A program made the position numbers and the translations under genes. A stretch of DNA of 64,000 nt from Micromussa lordhowensis (lineage: Eukaryota > Cnidaria > Anthozoa > Scleractinia > Lobophylliidae), in assembly GCA_964020085.1 (NCBI GenBank), contig OZ026603.1:33921006-33985005 (forward strand). The letters are read 5' to 3'. Below, piece after piece: positions 21,153 through 35,534 of the stretch; the stretch's first letter is position 1; each line of letters starts with the position of its first letter. The notes under the pieces were generated by a model that ran no database searches, had not been told where the DNA came from, and was given only the letters and a program-made list of their open reading frames with translations.

Positions 21153-23749
21153 AACACAAATATTAAACTTGCTTCGATAAGTGTCAAGGACAGAGACGCC
21201 AAACAACGTACAAGAAAATAACAAGGAGATCTTAGTTCTGTTATCTACACTAATATGAAGGTCAAGTTCAGGAATATTTTGGATTTTGGAGAAGGATGAG
21301 TTTTGCAGACATGAAATAAATTGTCATTAGCAGTGCTTTACTGGGAGAACGGAATCTCAGAGACGACTAGATACTGTCAGGTCTCGCTTAGTATTACGCA
21401 TACTGTGTTTTGGTGTTTGCTCGTTGAAAGGCTTTTTATTCCTCAGTTCCTGTTTATCCGATCAAACAGCTGCAATCTTACTCAGTTAAACGAGCACGTG
21501 ACGCTCCCAAGGCTACGTCATGTTACTTAGCCCAAGACAATCACGTGTCCAGTCATGCTCATTCAGTTCTCCAAGGTAGATTTCTTTGTCCTAAAATGGT
21601 ATCTAGTTTTTAACTGAATCGATCTAAACAAAGGTGAAACAAACATTGAGAAGAGACACGTGGGGAATGTCTTGTACCAAGCAAACCGTTTTTATGTTTT
21701 AAAAAGTTTGCCCAGTTAGTGTTTTGCAAGTTTTTACATTTCCATAGTTCAAAGTTTTTCCTTTTCTTTTGGCGTTGTCAGGATACATCTTAATAAGCGA
21801 AGAAAGGTAACATGATTTGAGTGAGGATAGATAAGCTTGAACGCAGGATAAGTAAATAAAGGAATTAAATACACCTGACTCCTTACACTGATTGTAGTTG
21901 CGATTTTCTTTAACATTTAGCTCTGAAGTAACTTCAGTTAGAAAAGTGTGGCTAGGTTATGTTGTTAAGTATGACCAGTTTTTATTTTTTTTAAATATCA
22001 GTACGCAGGAGGCTGTGCCTAGTCTTACGATCGTTAACTTTCAAGTGCCTCCCAAACGTAGTCTGGAAAAGCGCCGCGTGTTTACAGTTTCCGAGTTGCT
22101 TACATGTTAAAAAATCCAACATCTCCAAATTCCAATTCGACCAGGATAGAGGACCCGCATGAAAACTAGCTAAGGCTGATGTGCCTTCTCTCTTAATATT
22201 GTAATTTGATATTTCGCTTAGTTGAGTGTCACATCTCCGTGTCGTGTCCTTAAGACGAATTGCTCGACGCCGTTTTTCGGATTTAAATGCATGAAAGACT
22301 TAAGAGGATGGGGTTGCTAAGAGGTTATTTGACAACTGTCACTTGACGTGCGAATGTTTGCCTTTAAAAAAAGACAAAATAAAAGGTTGCTCATGATAAG
22401 AGCTTTGTAGCAGTTAAGATAAGCACGTCACAGGCAGGGTTGTTCTTTCACCATGCAGTATTGGTTATGCTGTGTTCTTTTCGGCGAGATTTCAATTTCG
22501 TAACTTCCGCTTTCAAGTCGTCAGAGTTCTTGTTTTCCTGCACAACTATATTAGTACGGCTGTCGGTTTGGGGCACGTAAAGCGGTTTGTTATAGAATGT
22601 AGCTCCGGAGATCGATGAATGTCATAGCTGTGGCGTAATACAAAATTGTTGTCATGGTAACGCGGATAAACATGTCCTAATATGTTGTTTAACATTTGGA
22701 GTTGTTTTGTCGGCCTCTACGGACACTCTACCCTGTCGTATCAGGTGTATAAACCGTGTTTGTGGGAAGTTTCAAGAGAACTTGGAAAATGTGCAAAATT
22801 TATTCTTGTTAGCGGGCTAAGGTAGATTTTTAAAAAGTAAAAATGTGAGGGAACTGATTGTAAACTTGTTTGTACAAACCGATTCTGGTATAGTTTATTA
22901 CCTCGCAGGCCAGAGAAATTAAAAAAAAACATTTCCGTGCTCCTATAGAGTCATAAAAACACTAGTGGACATTTGAGAAATGCTTTAAAAGCAGTTTTTC
23001 AACCTTTCACGAGTGTTTCTAGAACTTTTTAGAAACACGGAAAAGATGGCGAGAAAAAGGAAAGAAAATCGATCACGTCAACAACTCGCACCAGTTCTGT
23101 GTTTAGTATGGCTTATGAATACTAACATTTAGTAAGGTGATTCGAATTTTCTTGACTTATTACGAAATTCTTAGAAACAACATTAAATAAATGATTAACT
23201 TGAACAGTTTATGAATACTCGTTAACGTTTCGTACCATAGTGTAAAGATAAAGATAAGTTAGAAATATTTATCAGAGGAATTTAATTATGCAAAAAAAAC
23301 ACAGAGTTGTTGAACTGATGAAAAATTAATGGTTTAGTTTTGCGTGCAATGATTCTGTGTTCAACAGAGAGCTAAACACCTTTGTCATAAAGAATAGAGC
23401 TTAAAAATATTGGGTCGTGCGTTAAGAAACAAAAATCAAAGGACGTCTATGGCGACTTTGTGAAGTGGACCGACCTGGGATTATCCCAAATCAAACGAGT
23501 ATTCCATATTTCGTCTGACCATATTGCTTTAGTTCTTTATTTCGTCTTTCGCCCGAATTTAAGTTACATCCTTCTTTTAAGGTAAAGATTGTGATACAAG
23601 TGACAGATAAAACTCGGGTAATGTATGCGCAGTTCATTAAATATGTATGTGCAATTTCATTAAATATGTATACCTTTCCTGTATAAGTCAGCCGATATAA
23701 GAACCTCCACAGGAGGTGCTTCAAAGATATTTTAAGCAAAGCAGCGCGC
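21153..23749. other. Intergenic between TSR1 and the LHFPL gene
   Basis: A poly(A) signal for TSR1 lies near the start. The rest is AT-rich with no exon-like ORF, RNA gene or clear repeat that I can support. The ORFs of 60-82 codons have no recognisable domains. Confidence 0.5.
21315..21320 (+). terminator. Probable TSR1 poly(A) signal
   Basis: AATAAA lies 163 bp after the TSR1 stop codon and is followed by a T/GT-containing stretch. Position and motif fit; no transcript evidence is available. Confidence 0.55.
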
Positions 23750-23755
23750 TATAAA
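23750..23755 (+). promoter_or_regulatory. TATA box of the LHFPL-like gene
   Basis: TATAAA in the context GCGCGCTATAAAGG lies 65 bp before the ATG at 23821. Transcription from 25-30 bp downstream would leave a 5' UTR of about 40 nt. The start codon context (A at -3, G at +4) is good. Confidence 0.55.
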
Positions 23756-23820
23756 GGATTGTTGCTCAACCAGGAAAGAATAGACAGTAAAGAAACATAG
23801 CACAAGACAAGAGAATCAAT

Positions 23821-26800
23821 ATGGCGCGCGGGTTGAAACCGTGGTATCAGTCGAAGACTTTGACCATTTTGGTGGTTCTCTGGGCTCTGTTCACCGCTTG
23901 TTTGGGGATAATGATTGTGGTCATCTTTGTACAGCCTCACTGGATCAGCGGAGAGAATCCAGCTACTCAAAAGAACGTGAATTTCGGCCTGTACCGTAAC
24001 TGCTCTGACAATCTGAATGACTGTTCCGGGAGCCTGAACGAATTCAACAACATTTACTCCACCGCTTGGAAAGCATGCACCGTTTTCGTCGCCCTGGCAT
24101 TTACCTCGACATTTATTTCGGTAGCAATGATGTTGTTGTACTGGTTGTGTTGTTTCGAGTCGTCAGGCATTGGATTTCGAACCAGCAGCGGACTTCAAGC
24201 CTCTGCAGGTATGTACTACTTATAGTAGTGATTATTGCTGGGTCGTGGTTTTTCGACTTTTACTCTTTATATGATATGTAATGCCAGATTGCAGAGGTTA
24301 AATAATCTTTTGTTTAATTAATGGTTTTGCTCCAGACTCAATAAAATTCTATTAAGTAGTACCTCTTAATTTAACGGGCTTTCAAGTAATAATTATGTCA
24401 TACTTTTAGTGAGGAACGGAAAAAAAGATTAGCTTTGAAGTTCTTTTTACAGCACTGTAAGTCGGTAATACTCCGGCAAGAAAACTGACCAGCTAGCGAT
24501 CCGGTAGGCTACTTACGATTACGCTCATTACATTTGTTTAAATTACTCTCGCTTTGTTACCCCAACAGGTTGCAACATTATTTCTGTTGTAAACATGTTT
24601 ATCACTTTGTAACAGAACAATCTGCGTGTCAACCTTTAGAATCTTGTCAGAAGGTTAACAGAAAAAAAACCTTAACGTTTCTCTCGTTAGTTAGCTATAT
24701 GAAGTTGCCTTAATCTGACACAGGAAGCGAAATTTTATAATATTGGCCTCGGTTTAAATGCAAGACAACAAGTTATGGTAATGAAGTTTCCTTTAATGTA
24801 GACTATAACCTCGTCATTTCTTTCTTTAACAAACTCCGGAAAAGCTCTGTAGTTTTTCTCCTGGACTCGGTGTAATAGCTTTTAAATGTTGTATACTTTT
24901 TTGAAGACTGAAATAGTAAATAGGACTGACCTGTCCTATTAGCGCTCGTTGTATTGTCAGCTTTTTAACACAAACTGTTCTTCTGCGACTTTGATAAATA
25001 CTTGAGTGATGTCGGATTCCATTGCATGATCAAAGTGCTCTTTTAATGGCAACAGAATATTTATACGAGAGCCAAGCAAAGTTCAGCCGATAAGAAATAA
25101 TGAAATGATACCATTTATTTTTGCTCAATTTATTGGAGATGTAGATGAAATTCTGGAGTTGTCGACACTATCGTGAATGGAGGGAAATGAAGACCTTAAA
25201 GGAATTAAGAGATAGCTATATTGTACGATTTCCCACGAGTAGCTTATACTGAAATATTGGCCCTCATCGCACAGCATTCACGCATGGTTGTGTCATTTAA
25301 TGAATGCCACAAAATGGAAGTTCAAATTTATGTTAAGTTACTTCTGACCTGGCCTGCGAAATTTGGCGAGTTTTCTCGGTGCTATTGCGCCTTGATATTA
25401 GTTCACGATGAGTATCGCCTGTCCACCTCATAGAAAAAATCTTTACATAGTTTATCATGAGTTGAATATCTTGGTCCGTGATCACCGCAAGCCTCAAAGC
25501 CGTGGGAACATTTTGAATGTGGGTTATGGGTGAACGATTTCCTTTCACTGATAATAATCTTTTAATTGTTTTCCATTTATTCGTGTGCTAGAGAGACCAC
25601 TAAAAGCCAGAGATTTGTAGTTGTCGACGGACAAACATTATTGAATTTCCGCCATATGGTGTTGGAAGTCAAGTATCCCGAGTACAACAGTTTCAGAGGT
25701 TTCATTTTTTGTATTTAGTTTTTCGCTTCAGAGTTGTTTACAGCGTTAACTTTCTAGCACGCTTCTGAAATAAAACTCGTGTGTCTTATGTCGGATTAGC
25801 GTAGAGGCCCATAACTCCGGGGGACTGGGTGGGGGTGAGGGGTATAAGCTAACTGAAAATCGCTTTGCAGTTATGACTTAGCGGATAGAATTGGTGCATG
25901 GCAGTATTCAATATGACAAGACACATCTCTCATGACATGCTCTTTGAAACTCTCTTGCTCTGGAAATTTCTCCTCTTCTACAATTCGTCTTGTGTTATTT
26001 TGTGTGCCGAAATAACTAAATGAAAAAAAAAAATCCCTCGTGAGAAAGAGGTCTTAGATTCGTACAAGAAACATTCCTTTTAGAGATGACGTACATACAC
26101 TGTACAAAGATCTCTGGTGCAGTGCTATATTCTCGGTATGGAATGGTTTCGTCGCGTCTGAATGAGTTCGTCTCGTCTCTCACAAAAGGAAACGAGAGTG
26201 CGGACGAGAGAAGGATGTACGTTTAGGCGTTTTGTTTCTAAGAGGAGAATAGAATATTACAAAAAGATGCGGGCAACTGAATTTTGCAGGGCTTTCTTCT
26301 TTGTACGTGGTTTTCACGTCTGGGTTAAACTACCTGAGACAACATAACTTTTTTTTAATAAGGAGTGCCTGAGTAACGTGGCCTATTTGGCAGATCTGGG
26401 AATAACACCAGGAAAGCTACAGGTAATAAAAAGATGGAACGACTTTACCACCACTCACTCACTGACCACAGATCACTAGGTTCATCGAAATGTGGTCTCT
26501 CCAAGGTTACTTCATATTTAATTCTTAGATTTTATTATTCAGCTGCAATCAATTTTTTTCGTTCTTTAAATACTTTTGTAAATTAGTAGAATTCTACTAG
26601 TATACTAATGCAAATGCTGTAATCTGATTGGCTTAGCCATTGTACACTATCAGCCATTAGTGTTCAGTGGCTGGAACTCGTGGCGACTTTTTTTCGTTTT
26701 GCCAAAGTTTTGGAAGAACATTTTAATGAAAATGGATAATTTAAATCCTGAGAAGACTAAACGAAGGACATTTACGGTTTCTTGACTTAAAAAAGTTGAA

Positions 26801-27763
26801 ATCATTGAAAAAATGACGCGCGTGCGTGCACGACTTCGATTTTAAATGCTAATTCAATCCGGGGGATCTTTTTAAGGTGCAAAGTTTAATAATACGTCGA
26901 GAAATAATTGGAAACCGTTATTTGAAGTAAACTTTAGTAAGAATTCTACTAAAACAATTAGATTATACGCTCCCGATTTCTACGAGGTGATAGTTAATTC
27001 GGCCTTCGGCCTCATCAACTATCACCTCAATCTCGAGCTCATAATCTAATTGTTAATTAGTTTGTCTAGTGTGATGAAGTTAGTTATGCTTTTCTGAAAT
27101 CACTCACGTATACAATCACCTATTAAAGATTAGACGAACTATACAGATACTCTTGGTTTCAACGTATTTAGTACACTATTGCAAATCCTTAGTCCTTACT
27201 TATTTCAGTTACCTATTCAGTTTTTCTTTAACTTGACCCTTTTGTAGATCACTTTTAGCGAGGATAAGCTTTACTTTCTTGACGTTATGAGGAAAGAGTA
27301 GTTATTTATGATCACTTGCAATTAACTTTTCGTGCCGCTGAAATGTTAACAAATTGTCTACTGCTAACACAAGGAAACCCGGCTAAGGAGAATGTTTAAG
27401 TTGATACGAGTCTCAAAAAGAAAAACTTCATTATTTTGCATTACAGGCTTGTGCATGTTGATTACGTGTCTTGTACACCCTGTTGGATGGGACACCACCG
27501 AAGTCCAGGCAATCTGTGGCCCTGAAGCTGGAATTTACAAAATAGGAAACTGCAAAGTAAATTGGGCCTACTGGATCGCCGTTATTTGTATGGCTGATGC
27601 GTTCGTGCTTAGCTACCTTTCCCTCATGTTCATCGAGCGGGAGATTGGGACCCAAACCGTTACCAGAAGAAAGCGATCAAGTGCAGCAAGCACAGATGAC
27701 GGCTTCCGTGCGAGGAGAATGGGGCCGAATGGTTACTATGAACAGGACACGACGACACTGTGA
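23821..27763 (+). CDS. LHFPL tetraspan subfamily protein
   Basis: Two exons, 23821-24208 and 27447-27763, give 234 residues with a phase-1 GT-AG junction. The layout is that of LHFPL (lipoma HMGIC fusion partner-like) proteins, four-pass membrane proteins related to claudins. Segments are at about 13-37, 86-110, 122-143 and 169-192. The first extracellular loop (38-85) holds FGLYRNCS with an N-glycosylation site at N60 and a second cysteine at C68. The second loop has PVGWDTTEVQAICG...YKIGNCKVNWAYW, a pattern typical of the family. The tail after about 193 is cytoplasmic and basic (TRRKRSS), ending in TTTL, which could be a PDZ ligand. Vertebrate members partner hair-cell channels (LHFPL5) or GABA-A receptors (LHFPL4), so a partner-channel role is possible here but unproven. 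I cannot assign it to a vertebrate subtype. The 3.2-kb intron carries repeats only. Confidence 0.9.
24209..27446 (+). other. LHFPL gene intron
   Basis: GTATGT donor and TTGCATTACAG acceptor. No further exon is needed: the join falls between GLQASAG and LCMLITCL, matching the continuous family sequence. Contains the dispersed repeat at 26948-27054 and related sequence from about 26587 (AATTCTACTAGTATACTAAT...CTGTAATCTGATTGGCT). Confidence 0.7.
26948..27054. repeat. Dispersed fold-back repeat, second copy
   Basis: Bounded by ACTAAAACAATTAGATTAT and ATAATCTAATTGTT, with an inner hairpin GAGGTGATAGTT...GGCCTTCGGCC...AACTATCACCTC. It shares its outer arms and CTCGAGCTCATAATCTAATT with 17912-17987. 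The inner hairpin differs, so the two copies belong to one family but have different cores. Confidence 0.65.
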
Positions 27764-30540
27764 TGTTCTTTGTACTTACTGTCAGTATGGTCTACTAAGA
27801 GCAAGTCGCCGCAACAATGGTCTTAATATTATAACGCAAATAAGTCATGCAGTCTGCAAAGGAGCAAAAATAAGCAAGATGGCAATTCATAGAGAAACGG
27901 ATTCGTCTAAATAGCCAAGCACTAAAATGATCTAAAACGCCGAAAATAGCTAATAGTTTCTACTACAATCTGTACTTGTGATACTTTCAGGATAGTATAT
28001 GCAGAGAAGACTCATAAAAGCCAGTTGAGATTTACGACTAGACCATTCAGTTTTTTTGTTTTATCATTAATTTAGTCCAGAGATGAAGTGTTTTCTATGC
28101 CTGTTTCCAGAAGGACAAAGCCAAGTTAAAACAAAACAGATTAGATGATTTTACCGATTTTAACATAAAAGGTTTTACTGTTCGTTTTGATTTCGGAAAA
28201 ATGTGCACATTGTTGGAAAACTTCACGATCTTTGTTTGCCGGTGACTGCATGTACAGTGCGGATGCCGTCTAGTCTTGGAAAATAACAGCACTTTTGATA
28301 TAACTAGATTTACTTGAATGCATCTCTTAATTGTTTTGTGTGAAAGATTGTTAAAAAGAGTCAGAAGTTTTTAGTTTGTCTGTTTTTTTCGATGTAAGTT
28401 TCTTGAACTGATTTACATACCAGTTAATATATACAAAGCTTGCATTGAACATGTAAAGTTAAACGTTCTAATACCAATGATAAATTATGAGTTGATGGTG
28501 TAGACATTACATATAAGCAATAATCAAGGGTTATTTACCGACTGGGCATAGTAAATAAGGTATATACACAAACCCAATCTGTGAGCAGAAACATCTCATA
28601 AGGTCGAGCGAGAGATTCAAATAAAACATTTTCTCTTTCGAGCTATAACGACTGCTACTCGACAGTTGGTTATGGAACATTACTGCGGAATTGTGGAACC
28701 CGCACAAGTTTATCATTGTTTGTTACGATCATAAATTCGATACTAGCTGATACATCAAGGGATTACGTCATCGATTGTTGTGGCAAATGCAAGACTAAAG
28801 CATTTGTCGTTTGATTCGTAAATAAGTGGTTCTGCAGAAAAAGGAAAACAGTGTTCTTATCAAACTTCGAGCTTTTCACACAAGATTCGAGTATCAATGA
28901 GTACCATAAACGAAGCATTTTAGAGTGGATCTGATATATGTAAAACAAATGCATAAGATAAATAATGATGATAGTGAAAAATAAAGATGTACAAACGTTC
29001 CCTATCTCACTTCAGTTGGAAAGTACAATAAACTCTCTAGTAAGCACTCCTCAGGCACAGATCCATACCGGCTTCCACTGTTTTACAGAAATCGATCAGA
29101 TTTTTCTGCATGACTTAGAAACCCAGGAAAGGGGACTTGAGGGTTTAAAATCCAAAACAATTTCTGCGATACACGGCTCCGGACCCCTTTAGAAGCTTGC
29201 ACGTTCGACGCTCATTGTTTCGGAAATCGGTCACCGTTTGTCCTGGATCCGCGCTGCCCCTCTTCTAGGAAATAAGAGTCGCTCTCTAGTACTCCTCCGA
29301 ACAGTATATTGGGGAAAGAGATATGTGTACTAATATGATCAAAGAAACATGCAAAAAATCAGTGGTAAACGGATATAGTAACTTACTGGACTTTCGCTTT
29401 GAATTAATTGAGCCGATTTTTATTGGAGGATTGATGGTATTTGTTTTGTGAAGTTCAAGAATTGTTGGAAGTGAGTTTTGTTTTGTGTTTTGGAATGTTC
29501 CTGAAATTCATCAAGGAGGTGAAATTTTATTTTGAAATGTGTTTCGATGTTTTAACTGTAGTTTATTATCATACTCCACCTATATCTTACGACATAATAT
29601 TTTAGGAAACAGGTGTTGGAGATTTCGTTCCGGTTCTAGCTCTTATTCGTTCTGACCCTAACCCTCATAGGAAAGAAAACCTAAATCTTTACAGCTGTCA
29701 GTCTTTGGAGGAGGAGTCTGGAAACATTTCCTTATAACTTAGAAGGCTTATGCGTAGGTAGGCGGCGACTAGAGTTAGTATTCTCGGCCGTGTTCGAAGT
29801 TTCGTGACAAAAGAGGCATCAATACTTGTTTTATGTAACACAATAGTTCTTCCATTCTTCGACGACCATGAGGCATCGCATAGAACAATCTGCTACAACA
29901 AGACCAAGATAGGCTACAGCGCCTACAGATTAGACTCCTCGGAGGCAATGGGATATTTCTGCTGGTCGACTCTCTCTAGAAGGCTCTCCTACCATAACAT
30001 TAAACTTGTTTTTCTCTCTCTTCATTCAATAACTTAAAGCTACTTTATTTCACTAGATTTGCAACATTTATAACTACTTTACAAGCCACAGCACTAAGCT
30101 ATCACTACCAAAGCCGGTTATACTAAATTATAAAAAAAAAAACCTGCAAATATAGTAAACACCGAAAACATTCAGACTTCTGCTGACGTTTACTGACATC
30201 TCTTATTGTATTGCAAAGTGTTTTTTAGATGAGGGTCCCTGGATATCAGGATTTGAGCTGAATGTGTCTCTCTGTAAAGTTTTACTTTATTTAACTTCAC
30301 TTTACTTTTGGATCACGATGGCGGGATGTAGTCCGAGCTGTCAACAGCGTTTGACCATTTTCAACATTTTTCTGTCATCAGGCAATTGCCGGGTAATTCT
30401 AATTTGGCAATTCTATGTTTATTGTTAATTAGCCGACCGGTGATCTGTACCATTTCTAAACCTTTCAGCGTCGGCCATAAATTCTGAGTCAATGGACTCG
30501 GCCTTAAGCTCCTCATAGCTCAAATTACGCTGACGCTATA
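27764..30540. other. Convergent intergenic region (LHFPL 3' side, CUB gene 3' side)
   Basis: The two flanking genes point towards each other. No exon-like ORF is recognised. AATAAA at 28619-28624 is a possible distal plus-strand signal. On the minus strand, AATAAA complements lie at 30286-30291 (250 bp after the CUB gene stop) and 30044-30049. Confidence 0.45.
30286..30291 (-). terminator. Probable CUB gene poly(A) signal
   Basis: Plus-strand TTTATT, or AATAAA on the minus strand, lies 250 bp downstream of the stop codon at 30541-30543. A second candidate is at 30044-30049. Confidence 0.4.
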
Positions 30541-33500
30541 TTATACTACCGTGAGTAGTTCTGTGTATTCCAGCTCTTCGTGTTCGTTTGTGATGGGCTT
30601 CTTTGGTTTGGCCTTATTAAAAGGACGATTGCTCTTGAATTCAAAGGCATCTCCTTCTTCTAAAAGGAAGCAATATCCCGAGGCCTCGGAATTTCTCAGA
30701 GGCGGCACATAGAAATTAGCACCCGATCCCGTTTCTTGTTCCGTCGTTTTACGCTCGCTGTTCCAAAGATCTTCCTCAGGTATTTCCGGTCCACGCAGGG
30801 AAGGGTCTCTCTGCTCCGGCTCTGCGTCTGCTGGGACAGGAAGTTCCTGGTATTGGCGGGCCTTAGGAGCCTCCGTATCATTGCGTTTAAAGCGCTTCCG
30901 ACAAAGAATGATTGCTATTACGATGATAAGGAGTAAGGTGGCGAGAACTCCTATAGCAATGTACCGCTTCCATGTTGAACCTGACAGGACAAACTAGTTA
31001 TTGGTCAATTCTTTAACCCAAATTAATATAAAGGGCAATGCCTAAGAGATTTATTTTAGAAACAGTTGTTTTCCTTTACTTATATGTGAAGTGAAGAAAC
31101 CTTGCTCAAAATAAATGATAGAAAAAATCCTTAAAATGTCATTATTAAATTAGATAAACGAAACTATAAAGTCTATAAATAGTTGACGGCGGCTTTGCCT
31201 AGAGCACGTCATTGAGAGACTTACTTCCTGCAAGAATGTTGCACTTGTCTATTGTTTATGAATTTGGCGGCAATGCACGATAATAGAGTAATGATGATAA
31301 GACGGTCAGACTCATGCAATCAATTCAAATCTCTCAGAGTCTAAAGGAAACATGAACCCCGGCGTTTCTCTTACCACGAAAAGGGAGCACTTTGATAGAA
31401 AATCCTTTTTCCTCCACCTCCTTATCTGCGAGAAACCTTATCCACAGAACTGCGTTACTGGAACTGACAGTCGGAGGTTTACTCTTGCCACATCGCTTCC
31501 TTATTTCTTTGGCTTCTCTGAACACTAGGCCTCCGTCTCTGTAAAAAGAGAAAGGAGAGAAGGAAAGCTGGTCAGCTGATCAGATTATTTGGATGTCTTG
31601 TTCCCTAATTTATGCAAGAAAAAAGGCTAAGCTCAGATAACAATGATAATATTCAGTTCTTATCGGCGCGTTTAAAAAATCTCAACGCACTTACAGCTAG
31701 CCGGAACGTAACTAAGGGTTTCAGGAGACCGAAGGGTACAAACCGGTACAAACTGGTTCATAGTTGTCGATAATGGAACATAGGCAGATCCAATATAGGT
31801 TGAAAGTAAATATGTAAAAAGATTCGAGATTTAACAGGATGCCAACGCTGGTCCCTAAGCATGGGTCGGGAGTAATGAGATGTGCCCTACTGTAATTCTA
31901 GCAGTCTGCTAATTTAAAGGCTTCTTCTGCTGGGAACAACACACATGTTGAAACGTATGTCAGGAAACTTTCGGCAAGAAAATATCATGGAGACCCTCTG
32001 CTGGAGGTTTAGGTTCCATAATGGACGTAAGTTTGAGTTACGATGAGCATTTCACAGAGATATTTTCAAAATGTTAATCTAGTATATGACAAATCAACCT
32101 TGTTAAGCACGTGCTAGATAGCGTGTATAATTCCAAGAACTATTAGTCTTTCAGGAATGCTTTACTATTTTAAAAATCAATCAGATCGATCAATCAATCA
32201 ATAAAACTATATTTAAAGAGGGTAGCACATAATAGTTTGTACAACTACACGGTTTTGAACCAACCTGTGGCCCTCTGAATAAAGAACAATTAATAAAAAG
32301 CCTAATTAGTTCAAAACCTAACCTAAAAACGCATAAGATCATAATTCAAATCTAAATTCTTATCACTTCTAATACTCAGTCTAAAAATAATTATCTAAGA
32401 AAGGTGTAAAACTTTTATCCATACGCTGACTTAATTAGCAATGTTGATATTATACGATTTGTTGCTGTTGTCTACATGTTGTACTATTGCAAAGCGTAGA
32501 ATACGCCTCGTCCACACTAAGTCGGAGGAATTTGAAAACGGAGGTTTCACTCTAAAAACGCATCAAATGTTTTCCGTGCACTACGAAGGAGCAATTTAAA
32601 AACGCAACAATCACCAGTCATTTTAGATTTGTGTTTGAGGAAAACTCCGTCAGGGAAATCGCATGATTATTGCGACTGTATAGATCGTTTTCACGTGACG
32701 TCATCACTTTCTAAAATCTAAAACTAAAGATGCACCAAAGTTTTCATCTTCATCAGGCATAAGAGGTGACATATTTATATCTGTTTACAACTTTACAGTT
32801 CAATAGCGTGCTTCGTTTGGAACCACAGCATTTTGAATTTCCGGGCTATGGAGATGCGTGACACAAGGCTACGATCAAATTTGTTGAAAAATATACACTT
32901 ATCTCCTGATTTTGAGCCCTGTTAGAAGCTAGAGCATTAGGAAAAGTGCTTATGTAAATACTTGTTTTTTTCAGTACTGATAATCAGTCGCCTAGAAAGC
33001 CAAAGTAAGTTCCAGATGTTTACACTATTTTCCACCCCAGAAGTGTAGCAGCTCTCGTAAGCTGCTATTGTTTGGTCATTGTAGCAGCTGTTATTGTTTT
33101 AGGGCTAGGGGCATTGTTTCTGTTGTTTGTTGTATTGTTCACTCTAAGGGTATCGAGCCACTCATGTGAGACCTTACGACAGCTGCTACATCACCGGTAT
33201 TTTCCGGCCGCCATATTGCCTGTCCATCACAAATTGGAATACTCTGCTTTGATTGGCTTATTCACCCAGACGTGTCGTACTCCCGCGAAATTTGCATGAA
33301 GTAATATTTCAGGCGCCGCATAAGGGAAGGTTTTTCGTTTGTTTGTAAAAAGGTCAGCGAAAACAAAAAGAATGGCATCTACAGAAGAATTTAGACAGGT
33401 ATCGTACTTCATATACATGCATTTTAACTTCTTATTTTTGTTGTTTCAATTGTGAAAGCATATCGATTGTTTTCGAGTTGTTTACTCAACGTAAATGCCG

Positions 33501-35503
33501 TGTTTTAGCCAACAAAGTGCAAACTGTTGACATTTTATAGGCTCGCTCCATGTTTAAAATGTTTTCTGTCCAAACGAAAGCGAAAAGCCAGCGTTTTCAA
33601 ATTCCTTCGTTTGAAGAGCGTTGTAGAAAAGTTCCGTTTTTTGTGACGGATTAGTGTGGAGGCTAGGCCAAACCGTAGTAATAAAGCTGCGTTTATAAAT
33701 TTCTCAGGCGTAGTGTGGACCCAAGGCGTTTAACCCAACACTTTTCCAAAAACTTAAGTTGGTATTTGATCCCTACAAAATTAAACCTTTGGTCAGTTTG
33801 ATGGGCGACTAAATATTACGAGCTCGTGTAGTTTAAAAATTGTATCGCGCAGGTTGTAATGCCTGTTAACGCGTTCGTGAACATGTAACAACTGGCAAGA
33901 AATGTGCTAAGTTCCATGTTCAGCCATCGACACCACCTCACGCCTGCCCTTCTTAAAATCAAGGAGGAGATTAAAGAAGCAAAGTAATTATACTAGTTTA
34001 TAGATTTCTTTTGATTTCCACAGTCAGCTTTTCGGAACTATTGTGTTTCACTCACTCATTTTTATGTTGTAGGTGTAGGCAGGTGTCTCTTGTAGGAGAA
34101 CGTTAATTGACAGTAAAAATAGTTTATTTTGTTCAAGCAATCTCTACTATAGCTTAGAACTATTTCTTGTTGCGGCCCTGTTTCTAGTTTTCTTGTACTC
34201 ACCGCACACTAACATAGTCGTGGCAAACAGACTCCTGGTAACTTTCTTCCAAGTCAAATTCCAGAAAAGAGAGTTTGACTCGGTAACCGACCGGAGCCAC
34301 TATTCTCCACGTACATTGTATGTTCTGGGGGTAGGGCTTGGGGAAGTTGGGGCTGCTGAGTGTTACACTTGTTCTTGCGTTTTTGATTGGCACTTCGCGA
34401 TAAATATCTTCTGTGTGATTTCCACGGGTAGTACATGCTGTGACACAAAGAAACAAGAATACCATGATCAACTTCTAATCTGGGAGCACACTCGTCGTAC
34501 TCTAAACAATACTTCAACTTGAAAACAAAACGAGATGACGGTATTCACAGGCATTTCAGTTTATGGCTACGTCACACGTTCCGGTAACATTTCGTCTCTG
34601 GTTTTCAAGCTTTAATGAGTATCGGCATATTGGTGTATGATAAATGTAGCGCCAAGGGCACTTTCCATGTTCAATTAAATGCCCCCATTAGATAAGTTTA
34701 AATTTGCCTTGTGGATACAGCATTTAGTTGACTCCTGTAGCCATTGCTAATTACACAACGGTTTTTAGGAGTTCATTCACAATTGTACATTGGATAGGGT
34801 GGGGTTTATTTGGGACCCAGGGTTTAAACAAGAAAATTTGCTATTTGCGAGTGTGATTTAACCTCCAGCATAAAAACGGAAAACGTTATTTGCCTCTCAG
34901 GTACTGCAGTTAATGATTGCATACCCCAAATATTCGTTATTTGTATCCTTGATCATGTCTCCCTTCTCCTCCAATCGAGAATTCTGCGATGGTTTAATTA
35001 GTTATCAGTGGAAAAGTCAAGCGCTGGCAGTTAAGGAATGCAAGCGAAAACTACTTAAAGTATCGTTGAAACTCTTAAAATAAAAAAAAAACAGGTTGTC
35101 AATTTGCCTACCTGTAAACTGGGCGTTACTTAAAGCTAGTTTCGCAAAACCTGCAACCAGTTAAAGAATTAGATATTTCAGCATTTGTACCTTCTCATCA
35201 ACACGTTGCTTAGATGATAAAAGCCAAGTTCTAGGATTTCGGCACAGACGAGCAAATGGTGTTATCATTCGATGCATGTTTTCCTTCCTTTTCATTGGCC
35301 GAGAGCCCACCACGTGACCTGCAAATAACTGCCTACAAATAATGGTCTGCTCATGCGTAGTACCATCTATATGTGTTTTGCTGCAAATAATATTCTGCTC
35401 ATGCGTAATTGAAACCACGCTCTTGTGTGAAAAATGGTAGATCGGTTCGATGAGCTGTCACAGAACGATTTAAATATGAAAACAAAACTGGTAATCGAAT
35501 GAT

Positions 35504-35534
<31 letters not shown>

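Noticed and set aside
27597..27914. A 105-codon plus-strand ORF overlapping the LHFPL second exon.
   Set aside because: It is an out-of-frame shadow of the real exon, which has family-specific sequence in the other frame.
33072..33299. A 75-codon plus-strand ORF with a hydrophobic start.
   Set aside because: It lies in a CUB gene intron within a candidate repeat; the hydrophobicity comes from T-rich sequence, and no domain or splice partner was found.
34203..34471. CUB gene starting at MVFLFLCVTA within the second exon.
   Set aside because: The coding of the hydrophobic stretch coincides with a strong polypyrimidine tract and acceptor, and an in-phase upstream exon exists. Kept only as an alternative start.
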